DNA of 64,000 nucleotides from contig NC_134526.1 of NCBI RefSeq assembly GCF_027942865.1, forward strand, positions 9,890,284-9,954,283. The letters are read 5' to 3'. Below are positions 49,109-60,772 of the stretch, piece by piece. The translations under genes were made by a program, and so were the position numbers. How positions within the stretch are numbered: the stretch's first letter is position 1; each line of letters begins with the position of its first letter. The DNA comes from Odontesthes bonariensis. Lineage: Eukaryota > Chordata > Actinopteri > Atheriniformes > Atherinopsidae. The notes under the pieces were generated by a model. That model was not told the DNA's origin, made no database searches, and saw nothing but the letters and a program-made list of their open reading frames with translations.

Positions 49109-52100
49109 TCAGTATTGTAGGTCTTGCTTTACTTCATCAAGAGCCTGAAAGTCAAAAATGCCAAATGTTAGAATTTTAAAATGTCTTTAAAAAGAGCAAA
49201 ACAGAAAGCAGACGGAGGCAAATAACAACAGAGGGAACCTTCTGGATGGCATTTAGGGCAGAGCCATCTTCTTGAAGTCTAGCATGGGTCAACGCTTTCT
49301 CAAAGTGGGACACGGACGATTCAAGGTTTCCAAGCTTCACTGGAAAAACAAAGAAGTTAAATCTGGGTGAGATCAGATAAAAAACAGCCATGGTGCCCTA
49401 AATAGGTGAAAATGTGAAACATTTAGCATGCAAATCTCAAACTACCATAACTTTTCTGATATCTAGTAATAAAAAATAAAAAAACAGTGAATAAACAATT
49501 ACATTGTGATTGTGCCACCAAAACGTTGGCATTGATCTGCCACTTCTCATCGGCGATTTCCTCAGCTGCAGCAACAGAACGGAGGCCGTAGTCTCTGGCT
49601 TCTTCATGGTGATTAAGCTCCAGGTAACAACAGCCAATCTCATGGAGCAGCCAGGTCTTCTCCAAACCACCGCGGGCCATAGGAACCTTTTTTTCCCAGC
49701 TGATTTTTGAATGAAGAAGGAAGATGAATGGAATACATCTTATATGGGCACATCCCATTGTGAAATGCACACAAAAACAGAGACGTGCCTTTTAAATATT
49801 GAAATATTTTCTACTTCACACATCTGGCTGATAGTTTGTTATTTACTTACAACTCAATGGCCTTTGCAAACTGTCCAATCCCGACAGAGGTTCGGCCCAT
49901 GTTGTCCAGAGCCCTGGACATTGCTTCTGGAAGTTTGCTGTAAGTAAGAAAGATTGCTGAGTATTAGGTCTCCTTTTATAACCCACTTTCACAGCATCTG
50001 TATGGTTTCTTTAGAATCACCACTGTTCAGCCAACTCCAGGTCTTTCTGATGATGCTCCAATGCTTTGTCCATGTCTCCCAGGTCAAACAAAGCATTTCC
50101 AATGCAACTATGCAGGCTGCCCAAGAGCTCTTTTTTATTTGGAACCTCTTTCTCCGACCACCTCTGCACTTTTCTCATGACTTCCTCGGCCTTCTTGAGA
50201 CTTCCTTCTGCATTTCCAGAAGTCAGCTCTAAGGTGAAAAACAAACAAACAAACAAAAAAAATCTACATTTTCTAAATGAAAGGAAAGAAAAGAGGGAAG
50301 CTACGTGTTTAGCCAGGAGCGGATCTTACCTGCATCTATATCATCAAGGCTCTTCAGCAGAAACTGAACAGGTTCAGATGGCGTGCTAGATTTTTGGTGC
50401 ATGTGCTGACGGTTCCTTGGAGTAGATATTGGATTCTCTTGAGTCCAGAGCTCAGTGCAAGTGTCGAGTGATTTGAGGCAGCTCTGGATGATGTCCTGGA
50501 GTTGTTCTCCACACTTTGTCTGACCTTTTAACAAGTCTGCAGATCAATGCAAAGCAGCTTTAAAAACGAGGGCATCAAAAGTGAAATAAAAACATATCCC
50601 TGGGTTCTGAATAAACATAAAACAGGAAGGATGAGAGGAGAAAGAGTGTATGTGTGAAGTCAGGCACTATTACTACATTTAAGATCTATGGACAAAAGCA
50701 GACATGAAAAGTGTTGTACCTTCATCTTTCATCAGAGCTTCTAGAAATTTCTTGTCACTGTAAAACTCTCCCAACAGCTGTTTGGTTATCGTTTCACTCT
50801 TTGGGACCTTCTTAGTCCGACGGGTTTTCTCCTTTGTCAGATTCTGAATAACAGCGATCGGCTGTGTTCGTTGTACCAGTTAGGCATTCAGAAATAAAGA
50901 GGAAAAGTTAAACATTGTATCAAGTGAACTGTAAAGTATTTTAAAACTTCATTAGCAAGCTACACAATCACAAGAAATCCGTGTCTCTAGTTGTGCTTAC
51001 ACCGATCAGCAATAACACTGAAACCACTGACAGGTGAAGTGAATTAAACTGATGGAGTTGTTATAGGGTGGGATATCTTTGTCACTGAGTGAATGGCCAG
51101 TTCCTGAGGCTGGTGTGTTGGAAGCACAAAAAAAAAAACGTCTTAGAGAGGACATCAAATAAACCCATAACAGGGAAATCTGTGCCCAAGGCTCGCTGAT
51201 ATGGAGTGAAGGCCAGCTCATGTGTTCTGATCCCACAGAAAAAGCTACTGGAGCACAAATTAATCAAAACAGCGACGGTGTGAAAACACAGTGCTTTGGA
51301 GCTTTGTGCGGCAGTGATGCAGACAGGTCAGTGTATCCATGCAGACGCCTGTCCTTCACTCAAAGCATCTGTAACAGGCATGTGAGCATCAGAACTGCAC
51401 CACAGAGCCACAAAAGGTAACTTTGTCTTATGGATCCCGATTCTTTGCAACCCCAGCAGCCAAGTGCTTTGTTTACTTGGAAAATGGCAGGACTCACTGC
51501 GGTAGAAAATCATTAGAGGTGGAGTGATGATTGAAGCATTTTTCTGCTTGATTGCTGCAGGCCAAACACACTTCTTTATGGCAGTGGTTATACCCGAGGT
51601 CACTGGCCTCTTTCAGTTCCCTGCGATATAGCCAAAATGGTCTGGGAATTGTTTGAGAAAGATTAAAGTGTTTGTCGATAAGGTCTCCAAATGTCCCAGA
51701 TCTCATGGGTTCTTAAAAAATTAACCAACCCAAGTTGGATTTATGGAGGCCCCACATTGGACTGAAAGGATCTGCCGGTGACCTCATTGTGCTCCATTTC
51801 ACAGGACAGATTCAGACGTCTTGTGAGGTCTAACAGCTCAAACTGTTTTGGTGGCACAATGGAGACTTGAAAAATATCAGGACAGTGGTTTTTATGTGGT
51901 AGTTTATCTTGTTAACTCACCTCCTCTTCTTCTTTTAGGAATGATAGGTCTCCCTTTACTTCTAGTTTGACAGAGGAAGGGCCTGTAGGGTGGCAGAAAA
52001 GTTCAAGCGCTCCAGATTTTTGGTAAAAGGGAGAAATGCCCAAAATCTCTTTACAAATCACTTACAACCAACAGCGTTTTCTATAGCCTCTTGTGCTTTC

Positions 52101-52668
52101 TGGATACCCAGTCTGACCCCTTGCACTTGCGGACGAATCTTCTGTGCTCTGTGGTAAAACACCAGAGCAAATTCAAATTCCCCCATGTAGTATAAAGCCT
52201 CTGCCTTCTGGTACAACCCCTGAAGATGACAAAACAACAAACCATTGAGCTGTATACGAGAAACTCTAATAAAGAGCTAGTAACGTTTGGTCTTGATCGT
52301 GGAAGACACACCTCGAAAAAGGACTTGTCGCCTTTGAGTGAAGCTTCAGCATCTTCTAAAGCGCTCTCAAACTGCCCTATCTTCATGTAACATTTGGACC
52401 GACGAACAAAACATTTCTTATCGTTGGGGTGCAAAGACAGCGCCTAAACAAAGACCAAAAAAGCATGTGACTGAAGCAGTTAAGAAGGTAACGTAAAGAA
52501 CCAAGACAACGTTAAAAGTGCCCAGTCAGACTCGACACCTACCGTTGTGAAGCTGTTTATGGCTTTTTTGAACTCTCCTTGAATTAAAAGCCAGTCCCCC
52601 TCTGCCACCAAAGCTAAGAATGCACCCTGGGACTTTTGACCCTTGAGATCTTTATCCACGTCTGACAT
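49109..52668 (-). CDS. odad4: ODAD4 (TTC25), outer dynein arm docking complex TPR protein
   Basis: TPR protein of motile cilia; in mammals it is needed to load the outer dynein arm docking complex onto axonemes, and mutations cause primary ciliary dyskinesia. Exons: 52543-52668, 52312-52443, 52066-52219, 51921-51982, 50720-50843, 50330-50536, 50021-50228, 49851-49937, 49503-49699, 49239-49339, 49109-49144; 477 residues. N-terminal TPRs (MAEGD-type start, RSKCYMKIGQFESALEDAEA, YYMGEFEFALVFYHRAQK) are followed by a linker (QLLGEFYSDKKFLEALMKDE) and C-terminal TPRs (CIGNALFDLGDMDKALEHHQ, EIGCCYLELNHHEEARDYG). Human TTC25 is about 672 residues; the charged Ser/Gly/Arg-rich tail is absent here, and the last exon (12 codons) ends EVKQDLQY. 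The exon-10 donor AAG|gttccc is weak. A Tc1 fossil occupies intron 4. Confidence 0.94.
51000..51900 (+). mobile_element. Tc1-type transposon fossil in odad4 intron 4
   Basis: Starts with TTACACCGATCAGCAATAAC, followed by ACCACTGACAGGTGAAGTGA, the 5' end of a common fish Tc1-like element whose termini read CACCGATCAGGCATAACATT. Further on come GCATGTGAGCATCAGAACTG (about 51376) and ATGGAGGCCCCACATTGGAC (about 51743), landmarks of the same element's coding part in the same order. Much of the middle is deleted and the 3' inverted end is not preserved. Old and inactive. Confidence 0.85.
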
Positions 52669-54118
52669 TTTTTTTTTTTTTTTGTCACTTTAAACCTGTT
52701 ATATCTGTAAATAGACTTTCAGTAAAAACTAACTGTTCAAAAGGTCAAGAGCCTTCCGCTAACTGGTATCCTAGCAACCAAACCAACAAACTAGAAAGAA
52801 AATGCGCCCCCTTCCGGTCATTTATTGCAGCACTATAACCTCAATACTCGACTTTCCAGGGCATTTGTTCTTAACCTTTTTATCAAATAACATTTAAAAA
52901 AATAAACATGTGCATGTTATTATGCAGTAATTTATGCTAGTAAAAATAAAGAAATAAAGAAAACAATGTCAGGGAAACCCAATGAATGCCAACTTTATTG
53001 AGCTGGACCTTTTCAAGGATAAACGAGGATGTTTTCACCAGAAATAGCAAAAACTGAGAGCAAAGATGAGGACACTCTTGAGGACTGTCATCACAGTCAG
53101 GCAACACGCAAACAGCACAGTTCATTTTAGCACAACATGCAGACCAAGCGAATCGATCAAGTTCCTGTGTTTTCTTTTGCCCCTCCATTGATGCTCATCA
53201 TATTTGCCTTTTCAAACGGAAGAGTGTCTTCATCTTATGCTGAATGTTTCATAAGACAGCAAACTTACAATAAATATACATTTGAAAAAATGAAAAAATA
53301 TCAACTAACGTCACAAATCAACACTTTACATTCCAGTAAAATGCACAATGCAGCAAATCTGTGAATGGCAACATCAAACATAAAACCGGTGACGACAAGA
53401 GGGAGGGTGGCTTTGCACAGCTGTCTCCATTGCCATCTTTCTAGTGTGCTCTGGCCGTGCTGTATGTGTAGGTTTAGGCTCCAACTGTTATTGGCTTAAA
53501 AAAATGATTGAGTGCTCCCACAGGCTAAGACAAGGAGGCAGTTTTCAGTGCGAATTTGTAGCAGCCCACTGTCTGTCCGACAGATTCTTCAAAAGGGGGG
53601 AGGTGCTGCTTGCTCAGTGATTTTCCTCTTAAACCACTAATCAAGCTACTAACTTTCATGCAGAGAATACTTTCTCAGCAGTAAGTTGAGATGAGCAGGG
53701 TAAAAGCTTGCTCGATGCGCAGTTGCATCTCAAGAGTTTCCCCAAGGATGGCACTTACTCCATGGATCCCTAAAAGCTCTGATACAATAGCTGCACAATT
53801 TCTCCTACATCAAAAATCCAGAGAGTATTTGGACCAGTGTTGCTAGCCATTACTGATTTTCAAGTTTGTTTCATTCTGCAGGGAAGAAAACCAAATCCAA
53901 AACCAGTAACACTAATCAATCTGAGCCATCTTGGCGTCCTTGCTATAACCAGCATTAAATCATTCGCTGCGTGTGGTCATTGGGTTGCATTCATTCAGTC
54001 AATGGCATAGACAGGAATCTGACTTGCAGCCAGTCATTAAATACAGATGGTGGGTTGAGGGGTTGACATTGTTGAAAAGTCCTGATGTAGAAACGGTTCA
54101 GGTAGACACTTCCTCCAT
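52669..54118. other. dnajc7 3' UTR and odad4 5' region
   Basis: A long dnajc7 3' UTR runs down from 54118 to a minus-strand AATAAA at 52994-52999. The odad4 promoter lies in the short gap below it (about 52670-52970), with a poly-T/A run right next to the odad4 ATG. No other gene. Confidence 0.55.
52994..52999 (-). other. dnajc7: candidate poly(A) signal of dnajc7
   Basis: AATAAA on the minus strand about 1.1 kb after the dnajc7 stop; the best placed signal before the odad4 promoter. Confidence 0.55.
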
Positions 54119-57100
54119 TTAACCGAACTGGAAGAAGAAATTTCCAGGCCCAGACGCTGAAATAATAAAACAAAAAATTTTCTGACATGAGAATTTACGT
54201 TCACATGTCTAAAATGTGCAAAAATAAATAAATAAATAAATCACTGGCAGGCGAAGATGTTTTCTTACATGAATTACCTTCAAAACTAAAGCCTCCTGGA
54301 CCTCCAAAGAATGCTTTGAAAATGTTGTTGGCATCAAAATCTGGTAGAGACAAAATGCAGGAAACTTTCTGGTTAGACTGAACTTTCTGACACAAATCTG
54401 TTCCACGCCACGTCTCGCTCCACTGCTCACCTCTCATGTTCATGCCGTCATCCTCAAGGTCCTGTCCGCTGTCGTAGCGAGACTTCTTCTTGGCGTCTGA
54501 AAGCACGCTGAAAGCCTCGCCCACTTCTTTAAACTTTTTCTCCTCTTCCTTCTGCACCTCTGGGCTCGCCCCGCTGTGACGGTCTAAGGGGGAGGAATGT
54601 TACGTTACGTTTGTTTTCCTGTGTGTGAGGCAACATAATGGTTGCATTAGGTAGGGAAATCAAGCACCTGGGTGATGTAAAAGTGCCCGTTTGCGGTAAG
54701 CCTTCTTGATCTCATCTTCTGTGGCGTTCTTGTTTACCCCAAGCACTTTGTAATAATCTTTCCGTTTGCTTTTCTTCAACTCCAGCTGAGCAGTTTTCAG
54801 AAGGTGTTTGTGTTCTGCAGAGTGAATAAAAATGAAACTAGAAAGATTAGCAACAAATTTATTCGAGTGTGTGAATGACAATCTTTCACCGATACGTTAC
54901 ATGTAATGAAAAAAAGTGTGAAGTGTGAGCAAGAGCTTTTTTTGTTCTGATGCAGTTTCACAACTGCTTCTAATGAAGAGGGACCGCAGGCAGCTGCCCA
55001 GGGACAAATACTGTACCCAGAGTCTTTTTACAGACAGTGCTTTGAGTTGAACATTTCTGAGCTTTTGAGAAACCTGCTGCCATCATCACTGTCCCTTATT
55101 TTTAGGAAAAAAAATCGTATGGGTAGAACTTGTCCACCTGGTAACCAAGAAACTAGAAAAGAAACGGCTCTATGTGTTTGTCTGTCCCAAGTTGCACTCA
55201 TGAGATATGATTAAGTTGTTTGTGGCCACAGAGTGTTTTTTCATCTCCATATATGAGGCAGTATTGCTGTGGCCTTTTATTTATTTTCTTTATAGGTGAG
55301 TTAAATAAACACTTCTTATACATAGTATGAACACCCTCCCTTGGGGGAACAGAGCCTTCAGTTTCTCACCTTTTGTCTTTTCTGTCTGATAAACCTTCTC
55401 ATAGTCCCTCACTGCCTCTTCATACTGCTCTGTGTCCATGTAGCTGCAATATAATATGCAAAAGTCTGGTTAAACAATAAAACAATGATGACTGTGTCTA
55501 ATGCCGGACAATGTCAAAAAGCAAACTGCAATGCATAGATTCTCCACTAACAATGAAGTTAGAAATCTTAGATATACCACTGTGCTCTCCTTAAATAAGC
55601 CTTGATGTAGGTCTCATCCAGTTTAATGGCCTTTGTGCAGTCTTCAATGGCCTGATCTAGTTTCTTCAGCTTTCAGGATAAAGTGGAAAAATTCAAAGCA
55701 GAGAATGAGGAGAAAAGATAACAGCTTAGTTCTGCTGATGTTGAAGAAGAAGTCACAGCATAGCAACAATACTAAGCATCATCAAAGAGAGGCGAAAACT
55801 CTGGTGATTGTGGTAATCTATGACTGTGACGAGCTGAAAAGTGTGTGAATGTAAAGCTGGGGATGCAACTTCTCATTTCAAATTAAATTAACCAAATCGA
55901 AAAAAAAAACCTACACGACAGATAACGCCGCTCACCTTAGATCCAACAGTGGCTCTATTACAGTACAGCTTGGCATTAGTCTTGATGTTATTAGGGTCTA
56001 TTGTTAGTGCCTCAGAGTACAGCTCATAAGCTGCCTCAAAGTTTCCCTCCTTAAACGCCTTGTTCCCTTCCTCCTTCTTGGCTTTTAGTGCTTTAGCATT
56101 CTGGGAAAACAAAACAGAAAACGGTCTTAAAAGCTACTCAGAGCAACCACAGCAGACACAAAGTGGGTAGAAGAATTCTTGTATTGGCTATTTCATTTGT
56201 TAAAAGATCCCTTTTGTTTTATTTAAAGCTTGTTCTTTTTTTTTTTTTTTTACTGTGTGAGACTACAAGCATCCCTTCAGATAACCTTTTGGCTAATCTA
56301 TCTCATGTGCTGAATTACTCACTCTACATGCGAGCCGAGCCTTATCATGGTCAGGAGCCATACGCAGAGCCTGGACAAAGAACTGAACGGCCTTATCAAT
56401 GCAGTCCTCGTAGTAGAGACAGAGACCGCGCACGTACAGAGCATCTGCGTTAGTGGAGTCCATCCTCAGAATATCACTGAGTGGAAACAGTGAATTAATA
56501 TCAATCATACAAGAAAACAGAACAAAAATGCCTTTATTTACATCTGAAAACCAAAGTAAACTCTGGAATTTATGCTTTGCTAAAGCTGATGCAGTCATGC
56601 AGCAAGTGATATCAAGTGTAACAGAAACAATATTCGAAGGAGAGCATCACACCGGAGAATCTCCATTTTTAAGGCAACTTAAGAATGGGGTGTTGTGGTT
56701 TCAAGTTTGAGAGTAAGCTAAAACTTCTAAAAAGCACGAGCATATCACCGTTCTCCTTTTTTGTCAGATTTGACTGACGAATCATCTCTTTTCACCTCAT
56801 TGCAAAAAACTCTAAATTCCTACCTGGCAACAGACTGTGCCTCAGGGTATCGTCCCAGCAGGGCCAAACACTCAGCCTTCAGTATCTTGAACTTGTGACA
56901 GGCTGAGGCAGCCTCCAAGGCACGGTCCATGCAAAAGACAACCTTAAGAGAACCGCAGCGTTCTGACACTTTGTTTTACTTCACATGGCAGTTAATGGTG
57001 ACATACTGAACCATACAAACGGAAAAAATGACAATTAAAACCAACATTGTATCTTACCATCCTGAAGTCTCTCTTCTCAAATCCAATCTCTGCCATTCTC

Positions 57101-59080
57101 TCATATTCAAGGATGGATTCTGCATTCTTTAGCTGCCAAAGGAATTTGTGGTATTCAGTGACAATGTGGAAGACTTCCAGAAGTCACATCACAACTGTAA
57201 CTGACCTCTCTTCTGCACCATGCTCACTCTTTGTAAAACTGGGCTTTTGTAAGCAGCACTACCAGTGGGAATAACCTCAAACTTGCCACTTGTCTGTTTC
57301 ATTGACAGTTAACAGCAGTTCTACTGGATTTCCACTTAAAGCTGTAAGTGCTTTATTTGCAGTTGCTTCGTCAAAGATTCTTTCACAGTGGTAAATCATA
57401 TCCAATTTTTCAGATCAAGCCCTCTACAACTGAGGCCAACTCACTTCCTGCTGGGCCTGGCTGTTATCTGGCTCCATTTCCAGAACCCTCTGGAAACAGC
57501 GACTGGCTGCCATTGCATTCCCGAGAGACAGGTGGCACTTGCCCTCTCGCAGATGTCCCTGCAAGCAAAAGATTTACAGTTAACAGACTTAAGTGATAAT
57601 GTCCAACAATTCACACCTTTGTTACAACTGTATGCAAAGCAGTTCTTTGTTGTGTCACAGCTACAATATAATCTAAGTGCAACAAGGATGTGCTGTAGTT
57701 GATCTACGCTAAAAACTGGTAACAGCTATATAATTTAACAAAATGCAATCTGATCTGTGCAAGAAACTGTGCAGGGTTCAAGCTCAAAGGCAGATGTTTT
57801 TCTATCGCAATATACAGATAGAAATATTTAAAAACCAAAGAATAATTTTTCGCTTTTAACAGAATGGAATGGCTTGTTTTCCCCGGCCCACCTTCACAAA
57901 GGTGTGGTCTAGTCGTACTGCTTGCTGGGAGTCCTCTAAAGCCTCTCTGTACCGACACAACATCATTAGTGTGGCCGCCCGGTTTCCATAATAACTTGGG
58001 TTCTTCGGACACATATCTAAATAAGATCAAGTAAAGTTACTGATATTTAAATCAATAGATTACATCTGAGCCAAATAGAAAAAAAATCATCCCGTTGCTA
58101 ATTAAAAAGGAAAAGTGCCAACATAATTTTGAAATAATTACCAATAGCCTTGGTGTAATAATTGAAAGCCTCTCCATAATCCTTCTTGATATAAAAGGTG
58201 TTGCCCTGCTCTTTGAAGCCCTCTGCTTCCCTGTGAAGAAGTGGGCAAAAGAACAGAAAACAAGTCATGTAAACTTAGAAAGAAAAGCATGAAGTAGGTG
58301 ACAAAAGCCGAGCACGACATGTATTGAATGTGGTGTTCAAGAGTATGCGTTTCTTTTACAGATCACCATCATCATCATTTTTACAACATTTTAGCTGAGT
58401 GCCTTTTAAGTAGCTGCATATTTATATCTAGGACTTTTGAATGACAGTGCATGAATAAGAGAGTTAACTGGCCTGAGTTAGCTAAACATAGAAAGAGCCA
58501 AAACAGCAGGGCAGAAGTGTCTATTCTAAGCTAACACGTAGCTATTTTCTGAAGCAGGCATGGAGAGCAGAGCCAGGAATATATGACACCATGCTATGAG
58601 CTACTGCCATTACTTTTTTTGGAGGGCTGTCAAGCTTTACATCACGACCACACAGTGAGTGAATGGTGTCATTTAACCAGCAAATCCCATTCTGTGAATG
58701 TGGCAATTATGTGAAAGCACAACTTTCAGTGCGAGCAACTTTTAAACTCCGGCAATTAAGTCAGATTGACAGATGTTACAGTGTGACAGCAAGCAGGTCA
58801 GAAATCCAGTACAAAAGCTGGCTAAGTGGAGAACGACCAAGCTATTCAAATTTAGCTAAACAGTTAGCGGTAGGTAGAAGGCTAGTTAGCTATAAAAGTG
58901 CGACAGGAAAATTTACATGACAGTGGCACTGGATTACACATATCAGTAAGAGACTTCATGACGTATCTGTTTTTGCCAATGACAACAAATCTTTCATCTC
59001 TCACACCTTTCTAATTCCTCGTCACTGAGCAGTTCCATGTCAGGGTCCATGTTCACAGCATCACAGTTCTCTGTCGCCAT
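54119..59080 (-). CDS. dnajc7: DNAJC7 (TPR2), TPR and J-domain co-chaperone
   Basis: Cytosolic/nuclear co-chaperone that binds HSP70 and HSP90 by TPRs and recycles clients through its J domain. Exons: 59007-59080, 58142-58230, 57892-58016, 57445-57558, 57058-57132, 56824-56942, 56323-56476, 55936-56100, 55578-55669, 55370-55443, 54668-54814, 54431-54583, 54278-54340, 54119-54156; 493 residues (human 494), phases consistent. Nine TPR-like repeats fill residues 25-360 ([54 protein letters not shown]). The J domain begins at about 379 ([20 protein letters not shown]) with HPD at 408-410, split by an intron inside the Asp codon. The C-terminus [10 protein letters not shown] is as in mammals. It is head to head with nkiras2, about 75 bases from ATG to the first nkiras2 splice donor. 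Confidence 0.97.
54221..54241. repeat. (AAAT)n microsatellite
   Basis: About five AAAT/AATA units in the last dnajc7 intron. Confidence 0.8.
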
Positions 59081-59156
59081 TTTGCCGTCAATGAGGATGG
59101 GCGGGGTCTCATGCTGCAGTCGTTACGTACACTGTAAACAGGAAGTGATCCGTTAG
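59081..59156. promoter_or_regulatory. bidirectional dnajc7/nkiras2 promoter
   Basis: The dnajc7 ATG (minus) and the first nkiras2 donor (plus) are only about 75 bases apart. Between them lie a GC box (GGGCGGGG, 59099-59106) and an ETS/GABP-type CAGGAAGT (59139-59146), both common in compact bidirectional housekeeping promoters. No TATA box is seen. The two genes are also head to head in human. Confidence 0.6.
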
Positions 59157-60383
59157 GTAAGGAAGACGCTCTGTCGTTTTGTTAAAACATCCTTAAAGCT
59201 AATACACATTTCCAAGCACGTAGCAAGTATTTGTATACGTGTGCTTGGAAGGCACTTTTAGTTCTATATGTGAGGTCTATTTTATATTTGCGACTAAGTG
59301 CTTTATGTCGTTGGTCTGTATCTTTCTGGTAGCTAATGCTAAGCTACTTGTTCGTGTGACAACCGTCCAAAGATAGCCTTTTTACCTCGTAAAGGTTTTT
59401 TATATTTTCACGTCAATACATGCCTTATGCTTTTTTATGTTTACATTTTGGTAATTTGGTATCTCATTGTTTGTCATCTCTTTGTGGTAAATTTGTGTCC
59501 CCTGGTGTTTTTTTTGCCTTCAGGTCTTTGGTATTGGAATTATTTCTCACCCCCATATATCACATTGATGATTAATTTCCTCCACATATTATGCATTTGG
59601 TTCAGGTCTGAATACAGGCTAATCCAGGACAAAATGTTGATATACTTCTTGTTTAAAAATAACTCCATACTTTATCCATACGTTTCATATCTGCTATCTG
59701 TAGGAATAGTGACCAGGTAGCACTCCCCTAGGAAAGAAACACACAATCTCACACAGCCTTATAAATGTTCACTTGGCTGAAAAGAGATTTTGAGGTGGAA
59801 CGAAATGAACATGGGGTTGTTTTGACACAGATATTTGGCTTTTGTTTGGTTATTATAATGAAAGATATTTAACCCCCGGAACACTCTCTTCATCATAGGC
59901 AAAATAAAAAGACTGCTACATTAAAATCCTTTAAGAAAACACCAGGCTGTCTGCAAAAGAAAAGGAATCCAAAATAACCAGCCTAAATTGTCAAGAATAG
60001 ATAACAGAAAGCGTCATTGATATCCTATTAGGCCTAACGTTTTGAATTGGACAAGCCACTGTGCTCAGAGTATGCTGAGGGATGCAAATATGAGGATGGA
60101 AATTAAGCCTCCTGTCTTCAAAGATCTGGAGTTGGTTGCAGAGGATGAGTGGTTCTAAATCCCAGTAGGGGCAAAAAGCTTGTTAGCAATATTATTATGA
60201 TATATTTTATTTTGCAACAAATAAAGGCTTTGGCACTGATAATTTTAGGCATGCCATTTTTTTCCGTAAAATCTCAAAAAGAAACTATAACCCAAAGGGA
60301 TACAGAAATTCCCATCTTTTATCACTTTATGTCATTACTAGCTGGTGAGAAAGAAAGAAAGTTCCTAGTTGGATTACTTGATG

Positions 60384-60600
60384 GGCTTTTCTGTGTGGAG
60401 ATTGCATGTTGTTTGCATACGTGGGTTCTCTCTGGGTACTCTAGCCTCATCCCACAGTTCAGAAACATGCATGTTAGGTTTATTGGTGATTCTTAATTGT
60501 GATTGTTAGCATGCATGGTTGTTTCTCTCATTTGTCCAGCCTATCGACCTTGAGTTGGATTAAGCGGGTATAGAAAATTGATGGATGGATAGATTAGAAC
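60384..60600. repeat. dispersed teleost repeat, class not assigned
   Basis: GTGTGGAGATTGCATGTTGT, GTGGGTTCTCTCTGGGTACT and CCTCATCCCACAGTTCAGAA in this order, ending in a GATGGATGGATA tail, match a repeat seen thousands of times in fish genomes. The present copy is diverged. It lies in the 5' UTR intron of nkiras2. Confidence 0.7.
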
Positions 60601-60772
60601 AGGGGTCCTAACTCCTCTGGCTTCTGAGGCTTCTGAGCCTTGGCCCAGTAGACCTCTCCTTAAACCTGCTTTATAATCAGCACTGATTGTATGTTACTTG
60701 ACTTGGTTGTGTGTTTAATCTGTGTGTCTTCTTCCACCAACAGGTTTCATGACAGAAGAGTGAGGAATCATC

